Shown: piece by piece, positions 9,030-18,042 of the stretch
Layout of the letters: the number at the start of each line of letters is the position of its first letter
Numbering within the stretch: position 1 is the first letter of the stretch
Assembly: GCF_003863335.1 (NCBI RefSeq)
Contig: NZ_RRAZ01000008.1
Span: 96,720-160,719 of the forward strand
Origin: Falsigemmobacter faecalis
GTDB taxonomy: Bacteria > Pseudomonadota > Alphaproteobacteria > Rhodobacterales > Rhodobacteraceae
Length of the DNA: 64,000 nucleotides
Direction: 5' to 3'
Notes under the pieces: generated by a model
Told to the model about the DNA's origin: nothing
Seen by the model: only the letters and a program-made list of their open reading frames with translations
Databases searched by the model: none
Made by a program: the position numbers and the translations under genes

Positions 9030-9800
9030 ATGGCTCAGACGATTGATCTGAACTGCGATATGGGCGAAAGCTTTGGCGCTTTTACCGTCGGCGATGACGC
9101 CGCGATGCTTGATCTGGTCAGCAGCGCGAATATCGCCTGCGGCTTTCATGCGGGGGATCCGGTGGTCATGCGGCGCACGATTCGCATGGCGAAAGAGAAA
9201 GGCGTCTCGGTGGGGGCGCATCCTTCCTTTGCCGATCTTTACGGCTTTGGCCGCCGCCGCATCTCAGGCGAGCGCCCGGAGGATCTTGAGACGCAGCTGA
9301 TCTTTCAGATCATCGCGATGCAGGGGATGTCCGCGCTTGAGGGTCATCCGATGACCCATGTGAAAACCCATGGCGCACTTGGCAATATGGCCGCTGTTGA
9401 TCCCGATCTGGCAGCCCTTTGTGTGCGCGCGATCAAGGCCGTTGATCCGGGGCTGGTCTTTCTGACCCTGCCCTATTCTGAGACCTATCTTGCGGCTGAG
9501 AAAGCCGGGATCCGCGTCGCCTGTGAGATTTATGCCGACCGCAGCTATACCGATATGGGCGAGCTGACCCCGCGCAGCCAGCCCGGCGCGGTGATCCATG
9601 ATCCGCAGCAAAGCCTCGATCAGGTGCTGGAGATGGTGCTTGACGGCCATATCCCGACCACGGGCGGCAAACGCCTGCCGGTCGAGCCGCACAGCCTTTG
9701 TATCCACGGCGACACCCCCGGAGCCGTTGGTATCGCGCGGCATCTGCGCGGTGAACTTGAAAAAAACGGGCTCGTAATCGCGCCCTTCGCAGCGAAGTAA
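9030..9800 (+). CDS. pxpA: 5-oxoprolinase subunit A (LamB/YcsF family)
   Basis: The protein has 256 residues. Signatures are DLNCDMGESFG at 6-16 and NIACGFHAGDP at 34-44, followed by VGAHPSFADLYGFGRR and THVKTHGALGN. The ending LCIHGDTPGAVGIARHLR is also typical. PxpA provides the amidohydrolase part of the 5-oxoproline-cleaving complex with PxpB and PxpC. It starts the right-pointing arm, divergent from the TRAP genes. Confidence 0.95.
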   Translation: MAQTIDLNCDMGESFGAFTVGDDAAMLDLVSSANIACGFHAGDPVVMRRTIRMAKEKGVSVGAHPSFADLYGFGRRRISGERPEDLETQLIFQIIAMQGMSALEGHPMTHVKTHGALGNMAAVDPDLAALCVRAIKAVDPGLVFLTLPYSETYLAAEKAGIRVACEIYADRSYTDMGELTPRSQPGAVIHDPQQSLDQVLEMVLDGHIPTTGGKRLPVEPHSLCIHGDTPGAVGIARHLRGELEKNGLVIAPFAAK

Positions 9801-9809
9801 GGTCCTGAT

Positions 9810-10667
9810 ATGACCCGTATTATCTATCTCAACGGCGAGTGGCTTGCTGAGCCTGAGGCAAAGGTCTCGGTCTTTGACCGCGGCTTTCTGATGGCCGATG
9901 CCATTTATGAAGTGACCTGTGTGCTCGACGGCAAACTGGTCGATTACGCCGGTCATGCCGCCCGGCTGCAACGCTCGGCCAAAGAACTGGGCCTGACGCT
10001 GCCGCTCAGCGAAGAGGCGCTGCTCGCTGCGCATCGTGAGATCGTTGCGCGCAATCAGATGGATCAGGGCATGATCTATCTGCAACTGACCCGAGGCGTT
10101 GCCGACCGCGATTTCGCCTATCCCCCGGCAGACACCCCGCCGACCCTTGTGATGTTCACGCAAAGCAAGAATGTGCTGCAGAATGCCGCCGCAGAGCGCG
10201 GCATCAAGGTCGTGCTGCTGCCCGATCTTCGCTGGGGCCGCCGCGACATCAAAACCGTGCAGCTGCTCTATCCGTCGATGGCGAAGATGGAGGCGAAAGC
10301 GCGCGGTGCGGATGATGCCTGGCTGACGGAAGACGGCTTTGTCACCGAAGCCAGCGCCGCCAGCTCGCATATCGTCTCGGCGGAGGGTGTGCTGATCACC
10401 CGCGATCTCTCGCATGCCCTTTTGCCGGGCATCACCCGCGCGTCCGTGCTGGATCTGGCCGCCGCTCAGGGCATCTCGGTCGAAGAGCGCCCCTTCACCC
10501 CTGCAGAGGCACTGGCCGCGCGTGAAGCCTTCATCACCTCGGCCACCAATTTCGTGGTTCCGGTGGTTGAAATCGACGGGCAGAGCATCGCAGATGGCAA
10601 ACCCGGTCCTCTGACGCAGGAGTTGCGCCGCCTTTATATCGACACCCGCCGCGCCGCGGCGATCTGA
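9810..10667 (+). CDS. PLP-dependent class IV aminotransferase, D-amino-acid transaminase-like
   Basis: The protein has 285 residues. The N-terminal YLNGEWLAEPEAKVSVFDRGF is typical of D-alanine transaminases and branched-chain fold type IV enzymes. Lys148 in RRDIKTVQLL is the expected Schiff-base lysine. The conserved WLTEDGFVTEASAASSHI and LLPGITRASVLDLA bind the cofactor. It would move the amino group between D-amino acids and 2-oxo acids. The gene is 9 bases after pxpA and shares its transcript. Confidence 0.85.
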   Translation: MTRIIYLNGEWLAEPEAKVSVFDRGFLMADAIYEVTCVLDGKLVDYAGHAARLQRSAKELGLTLPLSEEALLAAHREIVARNQMDQGMIYLQLTRGVADRDFAYPPADTPPTLVMFTQSKNVLQNAAAERGIKVVLLPDLRWGRRDIKTVQLLYPSMAKMEAKARGADDAWLTEDGFVTEASAASSHIVSAEGVLITRDLSHALLPGITRASVLDLAAAQGISVEERPFTPAEALAAREAFITSATNFVVPVVEIDGQSIADGKPGPLTQELRRLYIDTRRAAAI

Positions 10668-10676
10668 GGCGCGGTT

Positions 10677-11618
10677 ATGGCACAGCTTATCAACCGGCAG
10701 TCGCGCGGCGTTTACATCATCGCCGCCACGCCCTTCACCGATCAGGGCGCTGTGGATCATGAGAGCCTGCGGCGCCTGGTGGATTTCTACATCTCGCATG
10801 GTGTCAGCGGCCTGACGATCCTTGGCATGATGGGAGAGGCCAATAAGATGACCGGCGAAGAGCGCCGCGCGGTCATCGACACGGTTCTCGCCCGCAGCGG
10901 CGATCTGCCGGTTGTGGTGGGCGTCTCAGACCCCGGCATGGCCAATCTGGCGGAGCTGAGCCGCTACAGCATGGACAAAGGTGCCTCCGGCGTCATGGTC
11001 ACGCCCGCCGCCGGTCCCGCCCGCGAAGACCGCATCGAGGCCTATTTCCACGATGTCTGCGCGGCAATCGGCACCGATGTCCCCGTCTGTCTGCAGGACT
11101 TTCCGCTGGCGACGGGTCTGCCGATCTCCTCTGCGCTGATCCGCCGCCTCTCGCAGGCCTGTGATCAGATTGTGATGCTGAAGCATGAGGACTGGCCGGG
11201 GCTTGCCAAAATCAGCCGGCTGCGCGGCGATGAAACGGCCGCGGGCACGAAGCGGCTGTCGATCCTGACCGGTAACGGCGGGCTTTATCTCCCCCAGGAG
11301 CTGCAGCGCGGGGCCGATGGCGCCATGACCGGCTTCGCCTATCCCGAGGCCCTCGTGCAGACCGTGGCCCTGCATGAAGCGGGCCGCAGGGAGGAGGCCG
11401 AAGATCTGTTCGATCGCTACCTCCCCATCCTGCGCCACGAACAGCAGCCCGGCTTTGGCCTTGGCGTGCGCAAATATATCCTGATGCGCCGCGGTGCCAT
11501 CGCCTCGGCCGCAACCCGCGCACCCGGCCCGAAGATGTCGCCCACGGACATGGCCGAGGCCGACCGCCTGATGGCACGGCTTGCGCGTGCATTGCAGGGC
11601 GATCTGCCGCGCCTTTGA
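10677..11618 (+). CDS. DapA-like class I aldolase/synthase family protein
   Basis: The protein has 313 residues in a TIM-barrel N-acetylneuraminate lyase/dihydrodipicolinate synthase fold. The GMMGEANKMTGEER segment matches the G-x-x-GE substrate-carboxylate motif. Lys169 in IVMLKHEDWP is the expected Schiff-base lysine. The usual YNxP catalytic tyrosine motif is replaced by LQDFPLATG, a variant found in catabolic members of the family. It is therefore more likely to act on a pathway intermediate than in lysine synthesis. It is the last gene of the arm, 9 bases after the transaminase. Confidence 0.8.
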   Translation: MAQLINRQSRGVYIIAATPFTDQGAVDHESLRRLVDFYISHGVSGLTILGMMGEANKMTGEERRAVIDTVLARSGDLPVVVGVSDPGMANLAELSRYSMDKGASGVMVTPAAGPAREDRIEAYFHDVCAAIGTDVPVCLQDFPLATGLPISSALIRRLSQACDQIVMLKHEDWPGLAKISRLRGDETAAGTKRLSILTGNGGLYLPQELQRGADGAMTGFAYPEALVQTVALHEAGRREEAEDLFDRYLPILRHEQQPGFGLGVRKYILMRRGAIASAATRAPGPKMSPTDMAEADRLMARLARALQGDLPRL

Positions 11619-11627
11619 GACAGAGGT

Positions 11628-11652
11628 AAGCGGGGCTCCGGCCCCGCTTTTC
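11628..11652 (+). terminator. Rho-independent terminator after DapA-like gene
   Basis: The stem GCGGGGC/GCCCCGC with a TCCG loop is followed by TTTT, ten bases after the stop codon of the DapA-like gene. It ends the pxpA arm. Confidence 0.85.
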
Positions 11653-11930
11653 GCCCGCCCCGGCGTCGAAACCCCTCCCCCCGGATTTGCCCGCGCGGCT
11701 GACCGATCCGCCCGCAGGTTGTCGCAGACAGGCAGAAAACCCGCATTCAGGGCGCGCCAATTCCCTGTTCTCCCGGGTCCGGAATTGAATCGCAGGGCCA
11801 CCAGGACAAGGCAGCCGCGCGCCCCGATCCCCGCCGGGACGGGCATGAGCTGATGCCGACGGAGAGGCTGCGCCAAAAGCCTGCGGCACCGCATCTATAT
11901 GCCGTGGAAAATCGCGCCCGGCCCCGGCTG

Positions 11931-12584
11931 CTACAGCCTTCCGGTCCAGCGCTGCCGCGCGTGGTCTACGCCCGCGTGAATGGGATGGCGCAGGAGGCTG
12001 ACCGCTTTGTCGGTGTTCCGGGCCAGGGCCGCGTCGCAAAGCGCGCGGTGCCCGGCCCGGAAGGCAGGCGCGATCATCTGATCGCGCAGCTATTTGTCAA
12101 AAACCCCGGCAGGGGTCTGCATCATCACCGCAGAGCCGCAGGCCGAAATCAACTCCTGGTGGAACCGCCCGCCCGCCTCACGCCAGAGGCTGATATCGCT
12201 GCGGTGCCCGGCCTCAAGCCGCTCTTCGTGGCTGTCGAGCCGGTGATGCGCGGCGATCACCCGGGTTTTCCACTCCAGGGTTCCACGCGAGAAACTGCGC
12301 GCAAGCGCATGTTCTTCCGGCAAAAATCTCAGACCTGCAATCTCATGCAGCCCCTCGGCTGAGATCGGGGCCACCTGAAAACCACGCTGCCCCTCGGTCC
12401 GCACGAAACCGTCGCTCGCCAGTCGCGACAGCACCTCACGCAGGGTACTGGCGGCCACGCCACAGCTTTCGCGCAACTGCTCCAGGCGCAGCTTTGCGCC
12501 GGGCGCCAGACGGCCCTGAATGATATCGCCGCGCAGAGGGTGATAAAGCCCCTCGCCCACTCCGGGGCGGCGCGGATCGCTCAT
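11931..12584 (-). pseudogene. GntR/FCD regulator interrupted by an in-frame amber codon
   Basis: An open frame of 164 codons from ATG 12584 encodes a winged helix (CGVAASTLREVLSRLASDGF) and most of an FCD domain. It then hits TAG at 12090-12092. Reading on in the same frame gives LRDQMIAPAFRAGHRALCDA and so on to TAG at 11931-11933, for a total of 217 codons. The neighbouring regulator has FDRFLRYQM where this one has FDK-stop-LRDQM, so a single change of an aromatic codon to TAG explains the break. A TPAGVF segment replaces the usual THAxVF, losing a likely FCD metal-ligand histidine. It belongs to the same decaying locus as the TRAP/aroQ/aroE genes. Confidence 0.8.
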
Positions 12585-13336
12585 GGCAGGGGTCCTTCAG
12601 ACTGCAGGAGCAGGCCATGGACCAGGGTATACTCAATGCAGGCCGGGATATGACGGGTCAGAATCTTCTGCGCCGCCGCGACATCCCGCGCAAGGGCGGC
12701 CTGCAACCGCGCATCATGTTCGGCCGCGGCCACCGCGCCGCGAAACATTACCAGAAGCATCTGATAGCGCAGGAAGCGATCAAAGATCCGCGCGTGAACG
12801 CCCGGAAGTTCCGCTGAATCGCAGGCCAGGATCAGCGCCACATGAAAGTCGCGGCCACCGCGCTTCCAGGCGGCGGTGGCCTCGTGGTCCCCGGCCAGCA
12901 TCCGCGCCTTCATACGGGTGAGTTTGTGAGGCGCCGCGACCACCCGCGCTTCCCGGTCCGGATCGCCCTGCGCAAAGGACAGGGCCGCGGCATGGCACTC
13001 CGGCAGGATCCGCATCTCTGCAATATCGCGCAGTTCCGTGGCGGAGATCCGCGCCACCTCAAGGCCCTTTTGCGGCTCAAAACGGATCAGCCCCTCAGAG
13101 GTCAGCCGCCCCAGGACTTCGCGCAGGGTGGTGACAGAGATCTCATACTCCTCGCGCAGCCGCTCCAGCCGGAGGCGCAGCCCCGGTGCCAGACCACCAA
13201 AGAGAATGTTACCGCGCAGCCGGCCACAGATCTGCTCACCCGCGGATTGGGCCGCCTGCCGGACAGAGGTTATAAGGGGCCTCCCCAGGGGGTATTTCAC
13301 CCGCAGCGGCCCTGCCGCGCAAGCGCCAGGCATCAT
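12581..13336 (-). CDS. GntR/FCD regulator (open, possibly decaying)
   Basis: The protein has 251 residues from ATG 13334-13336. The frame remains open further upstream into the divergent gene but has no family similarity there. The winged helix includes YEISVTTLREVLGRLTSEGL, and the FCD part includes RDFHVALILACDSAEL and EHDARLQAALARD. Proline or arginine occupies positions that usually hold leucine, histidine or tryptophan (RILPECHA, VVAAPHKL), which fits relaxed selection. Its end overlaps the start of the broken GntR gene by 4 bases. It is divergent from the ruined TRAP operon and was presumably its regulator. Confidence 0.7.
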   Translation of the reverse strand: MMPGACAAGPLRVKYPLGRPLITSVRQAAQSAGEQICGRLRGNILFGGLAPGLRLRLERLREEYEISVTTLREVLGRLTSEGLIRFEPQKGLEVARISATELRDIAEMRILPECHAAALSFAQGDPDREARVVAAPHKLTRMKARMLAGDHEATAAWKRGGRDFHVALILACDSAELPGVHARIFDRFLRYQMLLVMFRGAVAAAEHDARLQAALARDVAAAQKILTRHIPACIEYTLVHGLLLQSEGPLP

Positions 13337-13411
13337 CGTGTCATTTGAAAAATATCTGTTGAAACAAAGACCCCCGGTTGATTGGAAAATGTTCCGATGC
13401 AAAGCGCAGCC

Positions 13412-14400
13412 ATGACCAGGGCCGCCGGGGAGGGCAGTAAGAAGAGCAGACTGACGCGGCGGGGTTTCACCCTCCCTGGGCGCGGCTGCGCTTGCCACGC
13501 CGCTCCTCGCCCGTATGGGGCAGGCACAGACCACGCAGAAGATCCGCTTTTCCGCGGTTTTCTCTGAGCAGGATATCCGCGCCCGTATGATGGCGCAGTT
13601 TGCAAAGGCCATTGGCAAAGACTTCACTTATGAAGGTTTTTATGGCGGCGTGCTGTTTAAACAGGACACCGGGCTGGTGGCGCTTCAGCGCGGTCACCTT
13701 GAGATGTCCAACATCGCGCCGCAGGAGATGCCCAACCAGGCCCCGGCCTGGTCGGCGCTGACCTCGGGCTGTCTCTTCCGCGATTTCGCGCATCTGACGA
13801 CCTTTTTGCCTCCGATCTCGGGGCCGGGATGAAGGAGATGGCCGAAAAGCAGCTGGGCATCAAACTCCTCGGGCCGACCTTCTATGGCACCCGTCAGCTC
13901 GGTCTGAGCATCACCAAAAAGATCAATACCCCTGCCGATCTGGCCGGGGGGAAGCTGCGGATGCCCGGCGGCGCGGCCTGGCAGTTCCCCGGCTCGGCGC
14001 CTGGCGCGACCCCGACGCCCATGGCCTGTGCGGAGGTCTGTACCGGCCTTCAGACCGGCGCGATCGACGATCAGGACAACCCGCTGCCGAATGTCGAAAA
14101 TATGAAGTTCTATGAGGTGATGAAGCAGATCATCATGACCTCACATCTGGTGGCCTTTGATCTGCCGGCCGTCTCGGGAAAGTCTGGCAGGGCTTCTCAG
14201 ACGCGCAGAAAGCCGGGTTCCGGAAAGCCGCGGATAACAAGCATGAGGCCGGGCTGGCGAAAAGCTTCTCCGGGAAAGGGATCGACGTCTATACCCCCGA
14301 TCTCGACGCCTTGCGCAGCCATGTGCAGAAAGCCTGTCTCCAGTCCGCCCTGGCGAAAGACTGGCCCCGGGGCCTGGTTGAGCGCATCTCCGCGCTGTGA
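13412..14400 (+). pseudogene. TRAP substrate-binding protein (DctP) with several frameshifts
   Basis: A Tat-like start (KKSRLTRRGFT) in one frame continues as LGAAALATPLLARMGQAQT in another near 13470. A second shift lies near 13797, before GMKEMAEKQLGIKLLGPTFYG. A third lies near 14180, before VWQGFSDAQKAGFRKAADNK, and the gene ends at TGA 14398-14400. Put together, the pieces form an ordinary DctP of about 325 residues, so this is one recently broken gene. It heads a broken operon with DctQ, DctM, aroQ and aroE and would have bound a carboxylate in the periplasm. Confidence 0.85.
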
Positions 14401-14457
14401 TCCCGGCGGCCGCGCGCCCCCGTTTCGCGGCGCGCGATCCGGTCCGGCGGGGGGGGC

Positions 14458-14968
14458 ATGCCTTATCAAAAGCCTGCGGCCTGGCTTGCGCGCCGGGCTG
14501 AGGATGTGGTGGTGGCGTTGCTGTCGGCCATGTGCGTCGTCGTTCTGGTGCAGATCGTCTCGCGCTATCTGCTGAACTGGCCGATTGGCCGGACCCATGA
14601 GGTCAGCGTGATCCTGTGGATCTGGCTGAGGCTCTTTGGCTCGGCCTTTGTGATCCGCGATGTCGGGGAGATGCGCTTTGATCTGATCTATGGCGCGGTA
14701 GGCGACAGAACGCGGCGGCGCATGGCGCTGGTCACCTCGGCGGTGGCGGTGGCGGTGGTGGTTCTGGTGCTGTCGATGCCGGGATTACGTCACCTTCATG
14801 AAGGTGGAGAAAACCGCCTGTCTGCGGCTGCGGTTTGACTGGCTCTGGTCGATCTATGTGATCTTTGCCGCTGCGCTGATCGTGCGGCACCTCTGGATCG
14901 GATTTCGCGCGATCTATGGCAAAGCGCCCGAGGCCTTTGACCCCACCAAAGCGAGCTCCGGCGTATGA
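14458..14968 (+). pseudogene. TRAP small permease (DctQ) with one frameshift
   Basis: The frame from ATG 14458 encodes a membrane protein (VVVLVQIVSRYLLNWPIGRT, SVILWIWLRLFGSAFVIRD). It loses homology after VLVLSMPG near 14782. From there the +1 frame carries the expected DYVTFMKVEKTACLRLRFDW and ends at TGA 14966-14968, which overlaps the ATG of the next gene. A small deletion is the simplest explanation. Confidence 0.82.
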
Positions 14969-16253
14969 ATCTCTCCAGCCCCTTCGCGCTGACGATCTAT
15001 GCGCTGACCGCGCTGGCGCTGCCTGGCATGTCCATCGGGCTGTCGAGGATCCTGGCCTCTGTCGGCTATCTCAGGATGACCGGCATGGATATGGGCACGG
15101 CCGCCGAGCCGTTTCTGAACGGGATGTATTCGAATGACATCATCCTGGCGGTGCCGCTGTTCATCTTTGCGGCGGAAATCATGAACTCCGGCGCGATGAC
15201 CGAGCGGCTTTTGCGCTTTTGCAATGTCATTGTGGGGCATCTGCGCGGCGGCCTCGCGCAGGTCAATGTGCTGCAAAGCCTGATCTTTGCGGGGATGTCG
15301 GGCTCAGCCATCGCCGATGCCGCGGGCTTGGGGCGGATGATGCAGGCCATGATGGCCCGCGGGAACCGCTATACCCCGAGCTATGCGGCCGCACTATCGG
15401 CCGTGACCTCGGTGATCGGGCCGATCCTGCCGCCTTCGATCCCGATGGTGGTCTATGCGCCCGTCTCGTATGCCTCGATTGGCTCTCTCTTTCTGGCTGG
15501 TGTGGTGCCGGGGCTGATCATGGCCGCCATGCAGATGGCCCAGGTCGCCTGAGATGCCAGGCGGCACAACTTCCCCGTCGAGGCGCGCGTGCCTTTGCGC
15601 GAAATCCCCGGTGTCACCTGGGCGGCCTTTCCGACACTTCTGATGCCGGTCATCCTGCCGGGCTGCATCTGCAGCGGGATCACCCCTCCGACCGAGGCTG
15701 CCGCCTATGCGGTGCGGGTCTCGGTGCTGATCTGCCGCAGCCTGACCTGGCGCGAGGGCTATAACGCGGTGCTGATCCCGGCGGCACTTCGGCCTCGATC
15801 GGGAGGATGGTCGGGGGGGCGCTGGTCTTTAACTATGTCGTCACCATCGGGACTATTCCCGAGACCCTGCGCGCGGTTCTGCAGGGCCGGGCGCTGACAG
15901 CTTTGCAGTTTCTGCTGCTGGTCAATGTGATCGTGCTGGTCTCTGGCTGCGTGCCGGAGGGGATGGCGGTTTTGCTGATCATCGTGCCGGTCTTTATCCC
16001 TGCCGCCCAGGCGCCTGGGATTGATCTGGTGCATTTTGGTGTCATGGTCGTCGTCAGTATCCTGCCGGGTCTGGTGACGCCGCCCTATGGCATCCTTTTG
16101 TTTAACATGACGAATATTACGGGCACGCCGATGAAATATCTCATCCGCGACGGCCTGCCCTTCCTTGGGTGGATGGTCCTTTGCCTTGCCCTTATCACCT
16201 GTTTCCCGGATCTGGTCCTCTGGCTGCCGCGCCTTGCGGGCTATGGCGGCTGA
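14965..16253 (+). pseudogene. TRAP large permease (DctM) with in-frame TGA and frameshift
   Basis: The first 195 codons (FIFAAEIMNSGAMTERLLRF, AGMSGSAIADAAGLGRMMQA, TSVIGPILPPSIPMVVYAP) are DctM-like and end at TGA 15550-15552. The same frame continues homologously (LREIPGVTWAAFPTLLMPVI) to about 15785. There the frame shifts and the rest (MVGGALVFNYVVTIGTIPET to LPRLAGYGG) runs to 16253. Unusual prolines and cysteines interrupt membrane segments (ILPGCICSGITPPTE). It cannot make a working transporter without repair. Confidence 0.85.
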
Positions 16254-16688
16254 GCGGAGTGAGAGACTTTATATTCTGAACGGCCCCAACCTGAACCGCC
16301 CTGGCAAACGCGAGCCCGAGATCTGCGGCCATGCCACCCTGGCCGAGATTGAGACCTGGTGCCGCGATGCCGCCGGAGAGACCCCGGTTGAATTCCGGCA
16401 AAGCAATTACGAAGGCCAGATCGTCGCCTGGATCCATGAGGCCATCGACAGCGGCGCGACGGCCATTTTGATCAATCCGGCAGGCCTGACCTTCACCTCC
16501 GTCCCGATCATGGATGCGCTGAAGATGTTCCCCGGGCCGATCATTGAGGTTCACTTCTCCAACCTCCACCCGCGCAGGGCCGTCTATCCCAAATCCCTGA
16601 TGTCTCCGGTTGTGACGGCTGTCATGGCGGGGCTTGGGCCGGCGGTTATATCCATGCCGTGCGCGCGCTGACCGGGATGATTGGCTGA
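16243..16688 (+). pseudogene. aroQ: Type II 3-dehydroquinate dehydratase with C-terminal frameshift
   Basis: The frame from ATG 16243 gives LYILNGPNLNRPGKREPEIC, the AroQ start, and FRQSNYEGQIVAWIHEAID. Near 16632 the true C-terminus moves to the other frame (AGGYIHAVRALTGMIG) and ends at TGA 16686-16688. The catalytic tyrosine of the REPEIYG motif is cysteine here, and the FRHHS region that carries the catalytic histidine reads AVYPKS. The enzyme would be inactive even without the frameshift. It overlaps the end of the dctM remnant by 11 bases. AroQ next to AroE and a TRAP system is a usual arrangement for quinate/shikimate catabolism. Confidence 0.85.
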
Positions 16689-16691
16689 GCC

Positions 16692-17649
16692 ATGCGGAAG
16701 ATCGCGTTGATCGGGGCGGGGATCACAGGTTCGCGCAGCCCGGCGCTGCATATGGCAGAGGCGCGCGCCCAGGGCTTCGGCCTCGATGATGCGCTGATTG
16801 ATCTGCAGGCGCGGGGGCTGACCGCCGCCGCCCTGCCAAATCTTCTGGCCGAGGCGGAGGCTGCCGGACTGGCCGGGGTGAATATCACTCCTCCCTGCAA
16901 GCAGCAGGTTCCGGCGCATCTCCCCCGATGCCCGCGCCCTGGGTGCGGTCAACACGGAGGTCTTTCGGGACGGCAGACGCATCGGGCATAACTCCGACGG
17001 GTCCGGTTTTTATGAAAGCTTCCGTCGCGGCCTTCCCGGGGCATCTCTGACAGAGGTGCTGCAACCGGGCGCGGGCGGCGCGGGGGCTGCCGTAGCGCAG
17101 GCCTGTCCCGCCCTCGGTGTGGGGCGGCTTTATCTGCCGGATGCGGCCCCGGGACGCGCGGCGCAACTGGCGCAGGATCTCAACACCCGCGCCGGGCGCC
17201 CTTTCGCGCAAGCCATTGGCCATGCTGCCGAGGTCACCCGCCGGATCAGCGGTTTGATCAACGCGACCCCCATGGGCATGGCTGACCACCAGGGCACAGC
17301 CCCTGATCCTGCGCTCCTTGATCCACGGCACCGGGTGGCAGAAATCGTCTGTTTTCCGCTGGAGACCGAGTTGCTGCGCCTTGCCCGTGCGCCTGGCTGC
17401 CGCAGGCTGGATGGTGGCGGCATGGCAGTCTTTCAGGCAGCCCGGGCGTCTGAGCTGTTCACCGGACGCAGGGCCGATCGCGCCCGGATGCTTGCGCATG
17501 TCGCCACTATGCCCCCCCCCTGCCCGCCGATCCACACTGTCTTGGCCAGGGGCATCTTTGTGGACAGGCGGGTTGCCCGCGCTCCGATCGGTTTCATCTC
17601 AATTGAAATTATTGCGCCGGATGTTCGCAGCTGCGGTTTCACAGCCTGA
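16692..17649 (+). pseudogene. aroE: Shikimate/quinate dehydrogenase (AroE-like) with frameshift
   Basis: The first frame from ATG 16692 gives KIALIGAGITGSRSPALHMA and AGLAGVNITPPCKQ. Homology then jumps near 16912 to another frame (ISPDARALGAVNTEVFRDGR, HNSDGSGFYESFRRG, then LINATPMGMADH and LDGGGMAVFQAARA). Expected residues are changed: NITHPCK reads NITPPCK, the GxGGAG nucleotide loop reads PGAGGAG, and NTDWSG reads NSDGSG. The reading continues to TGA 17647-17649, but family similarity ends near 17515. It is the last gene of the decayed operon. Confidence 0.83.
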
Positions 17650-17735
17650 GAGGCAGGGGGACGGCGTTTCCCCCTCTGGCAGCCTCTCACATTTTCCCTC
17701 AGCGAGCGCGGAGATCCGGGCAGCAAGACTGAAGC

Positions 17736-17865
17736 CCTGCCCGCAATCGGATCAATGGCAGGCCCAAAGGCGGGCAGCCCGAAGGTCCCTCCGCCATTGA
17801 TCCATTGAGTACTCGCTGAGTTGCGCCCTGCGCTCGGGACTGAAGCGGATCAGAAGGCGATCCGC
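17736..17865. repeat. Gene-free stretch with two hairpin repeats, probable IS481 5' remnant
   Basis: The gap 17650-18042 has no convincing gene. It holds a hairpin at 17736-17762 (CCTGCC/GGCAGG around a 15-base loop CGCAATCGGATCAAT) and a perfect 7-base stem at 17845-17865 (GCGGATC/GATCCGC). The same two elements occur in the same order, on the opposite strand, in the IS481 remnant near 54500-54650. The first also occurs inside the IS481 copy at 63244-63276. This suggests a very old IS481 fragment or a mosaic of mobile hairpins. Confidence 0.5.
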
Positions 17866-18042
17866 CAGATGCCTGCACCCAATACCTGAGCGCCCCGATG
17901 GGCCAGCTGTCACTTTTGACGTCCCGCATGGCGGGGGCGGTCGCTCAGCGCAGAGCGCCATATCAAAACTGCCGGCTGCACTCCGGGCGTGCAGGATTAG
18001 GCGTCCCGGCACCCGTGCCAGGTCTGGAAGAGGCGCGGGGCG

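Noticed and set aside
9264..10799. A 511-codon minus-strand open frame across pxpA and the transaminase gene.
   Set aside because: It lies antisense to two clearly recognised enzymes with full motifs. Its composition (His, Arg, Gln-rich) is typical of a shadow frame.
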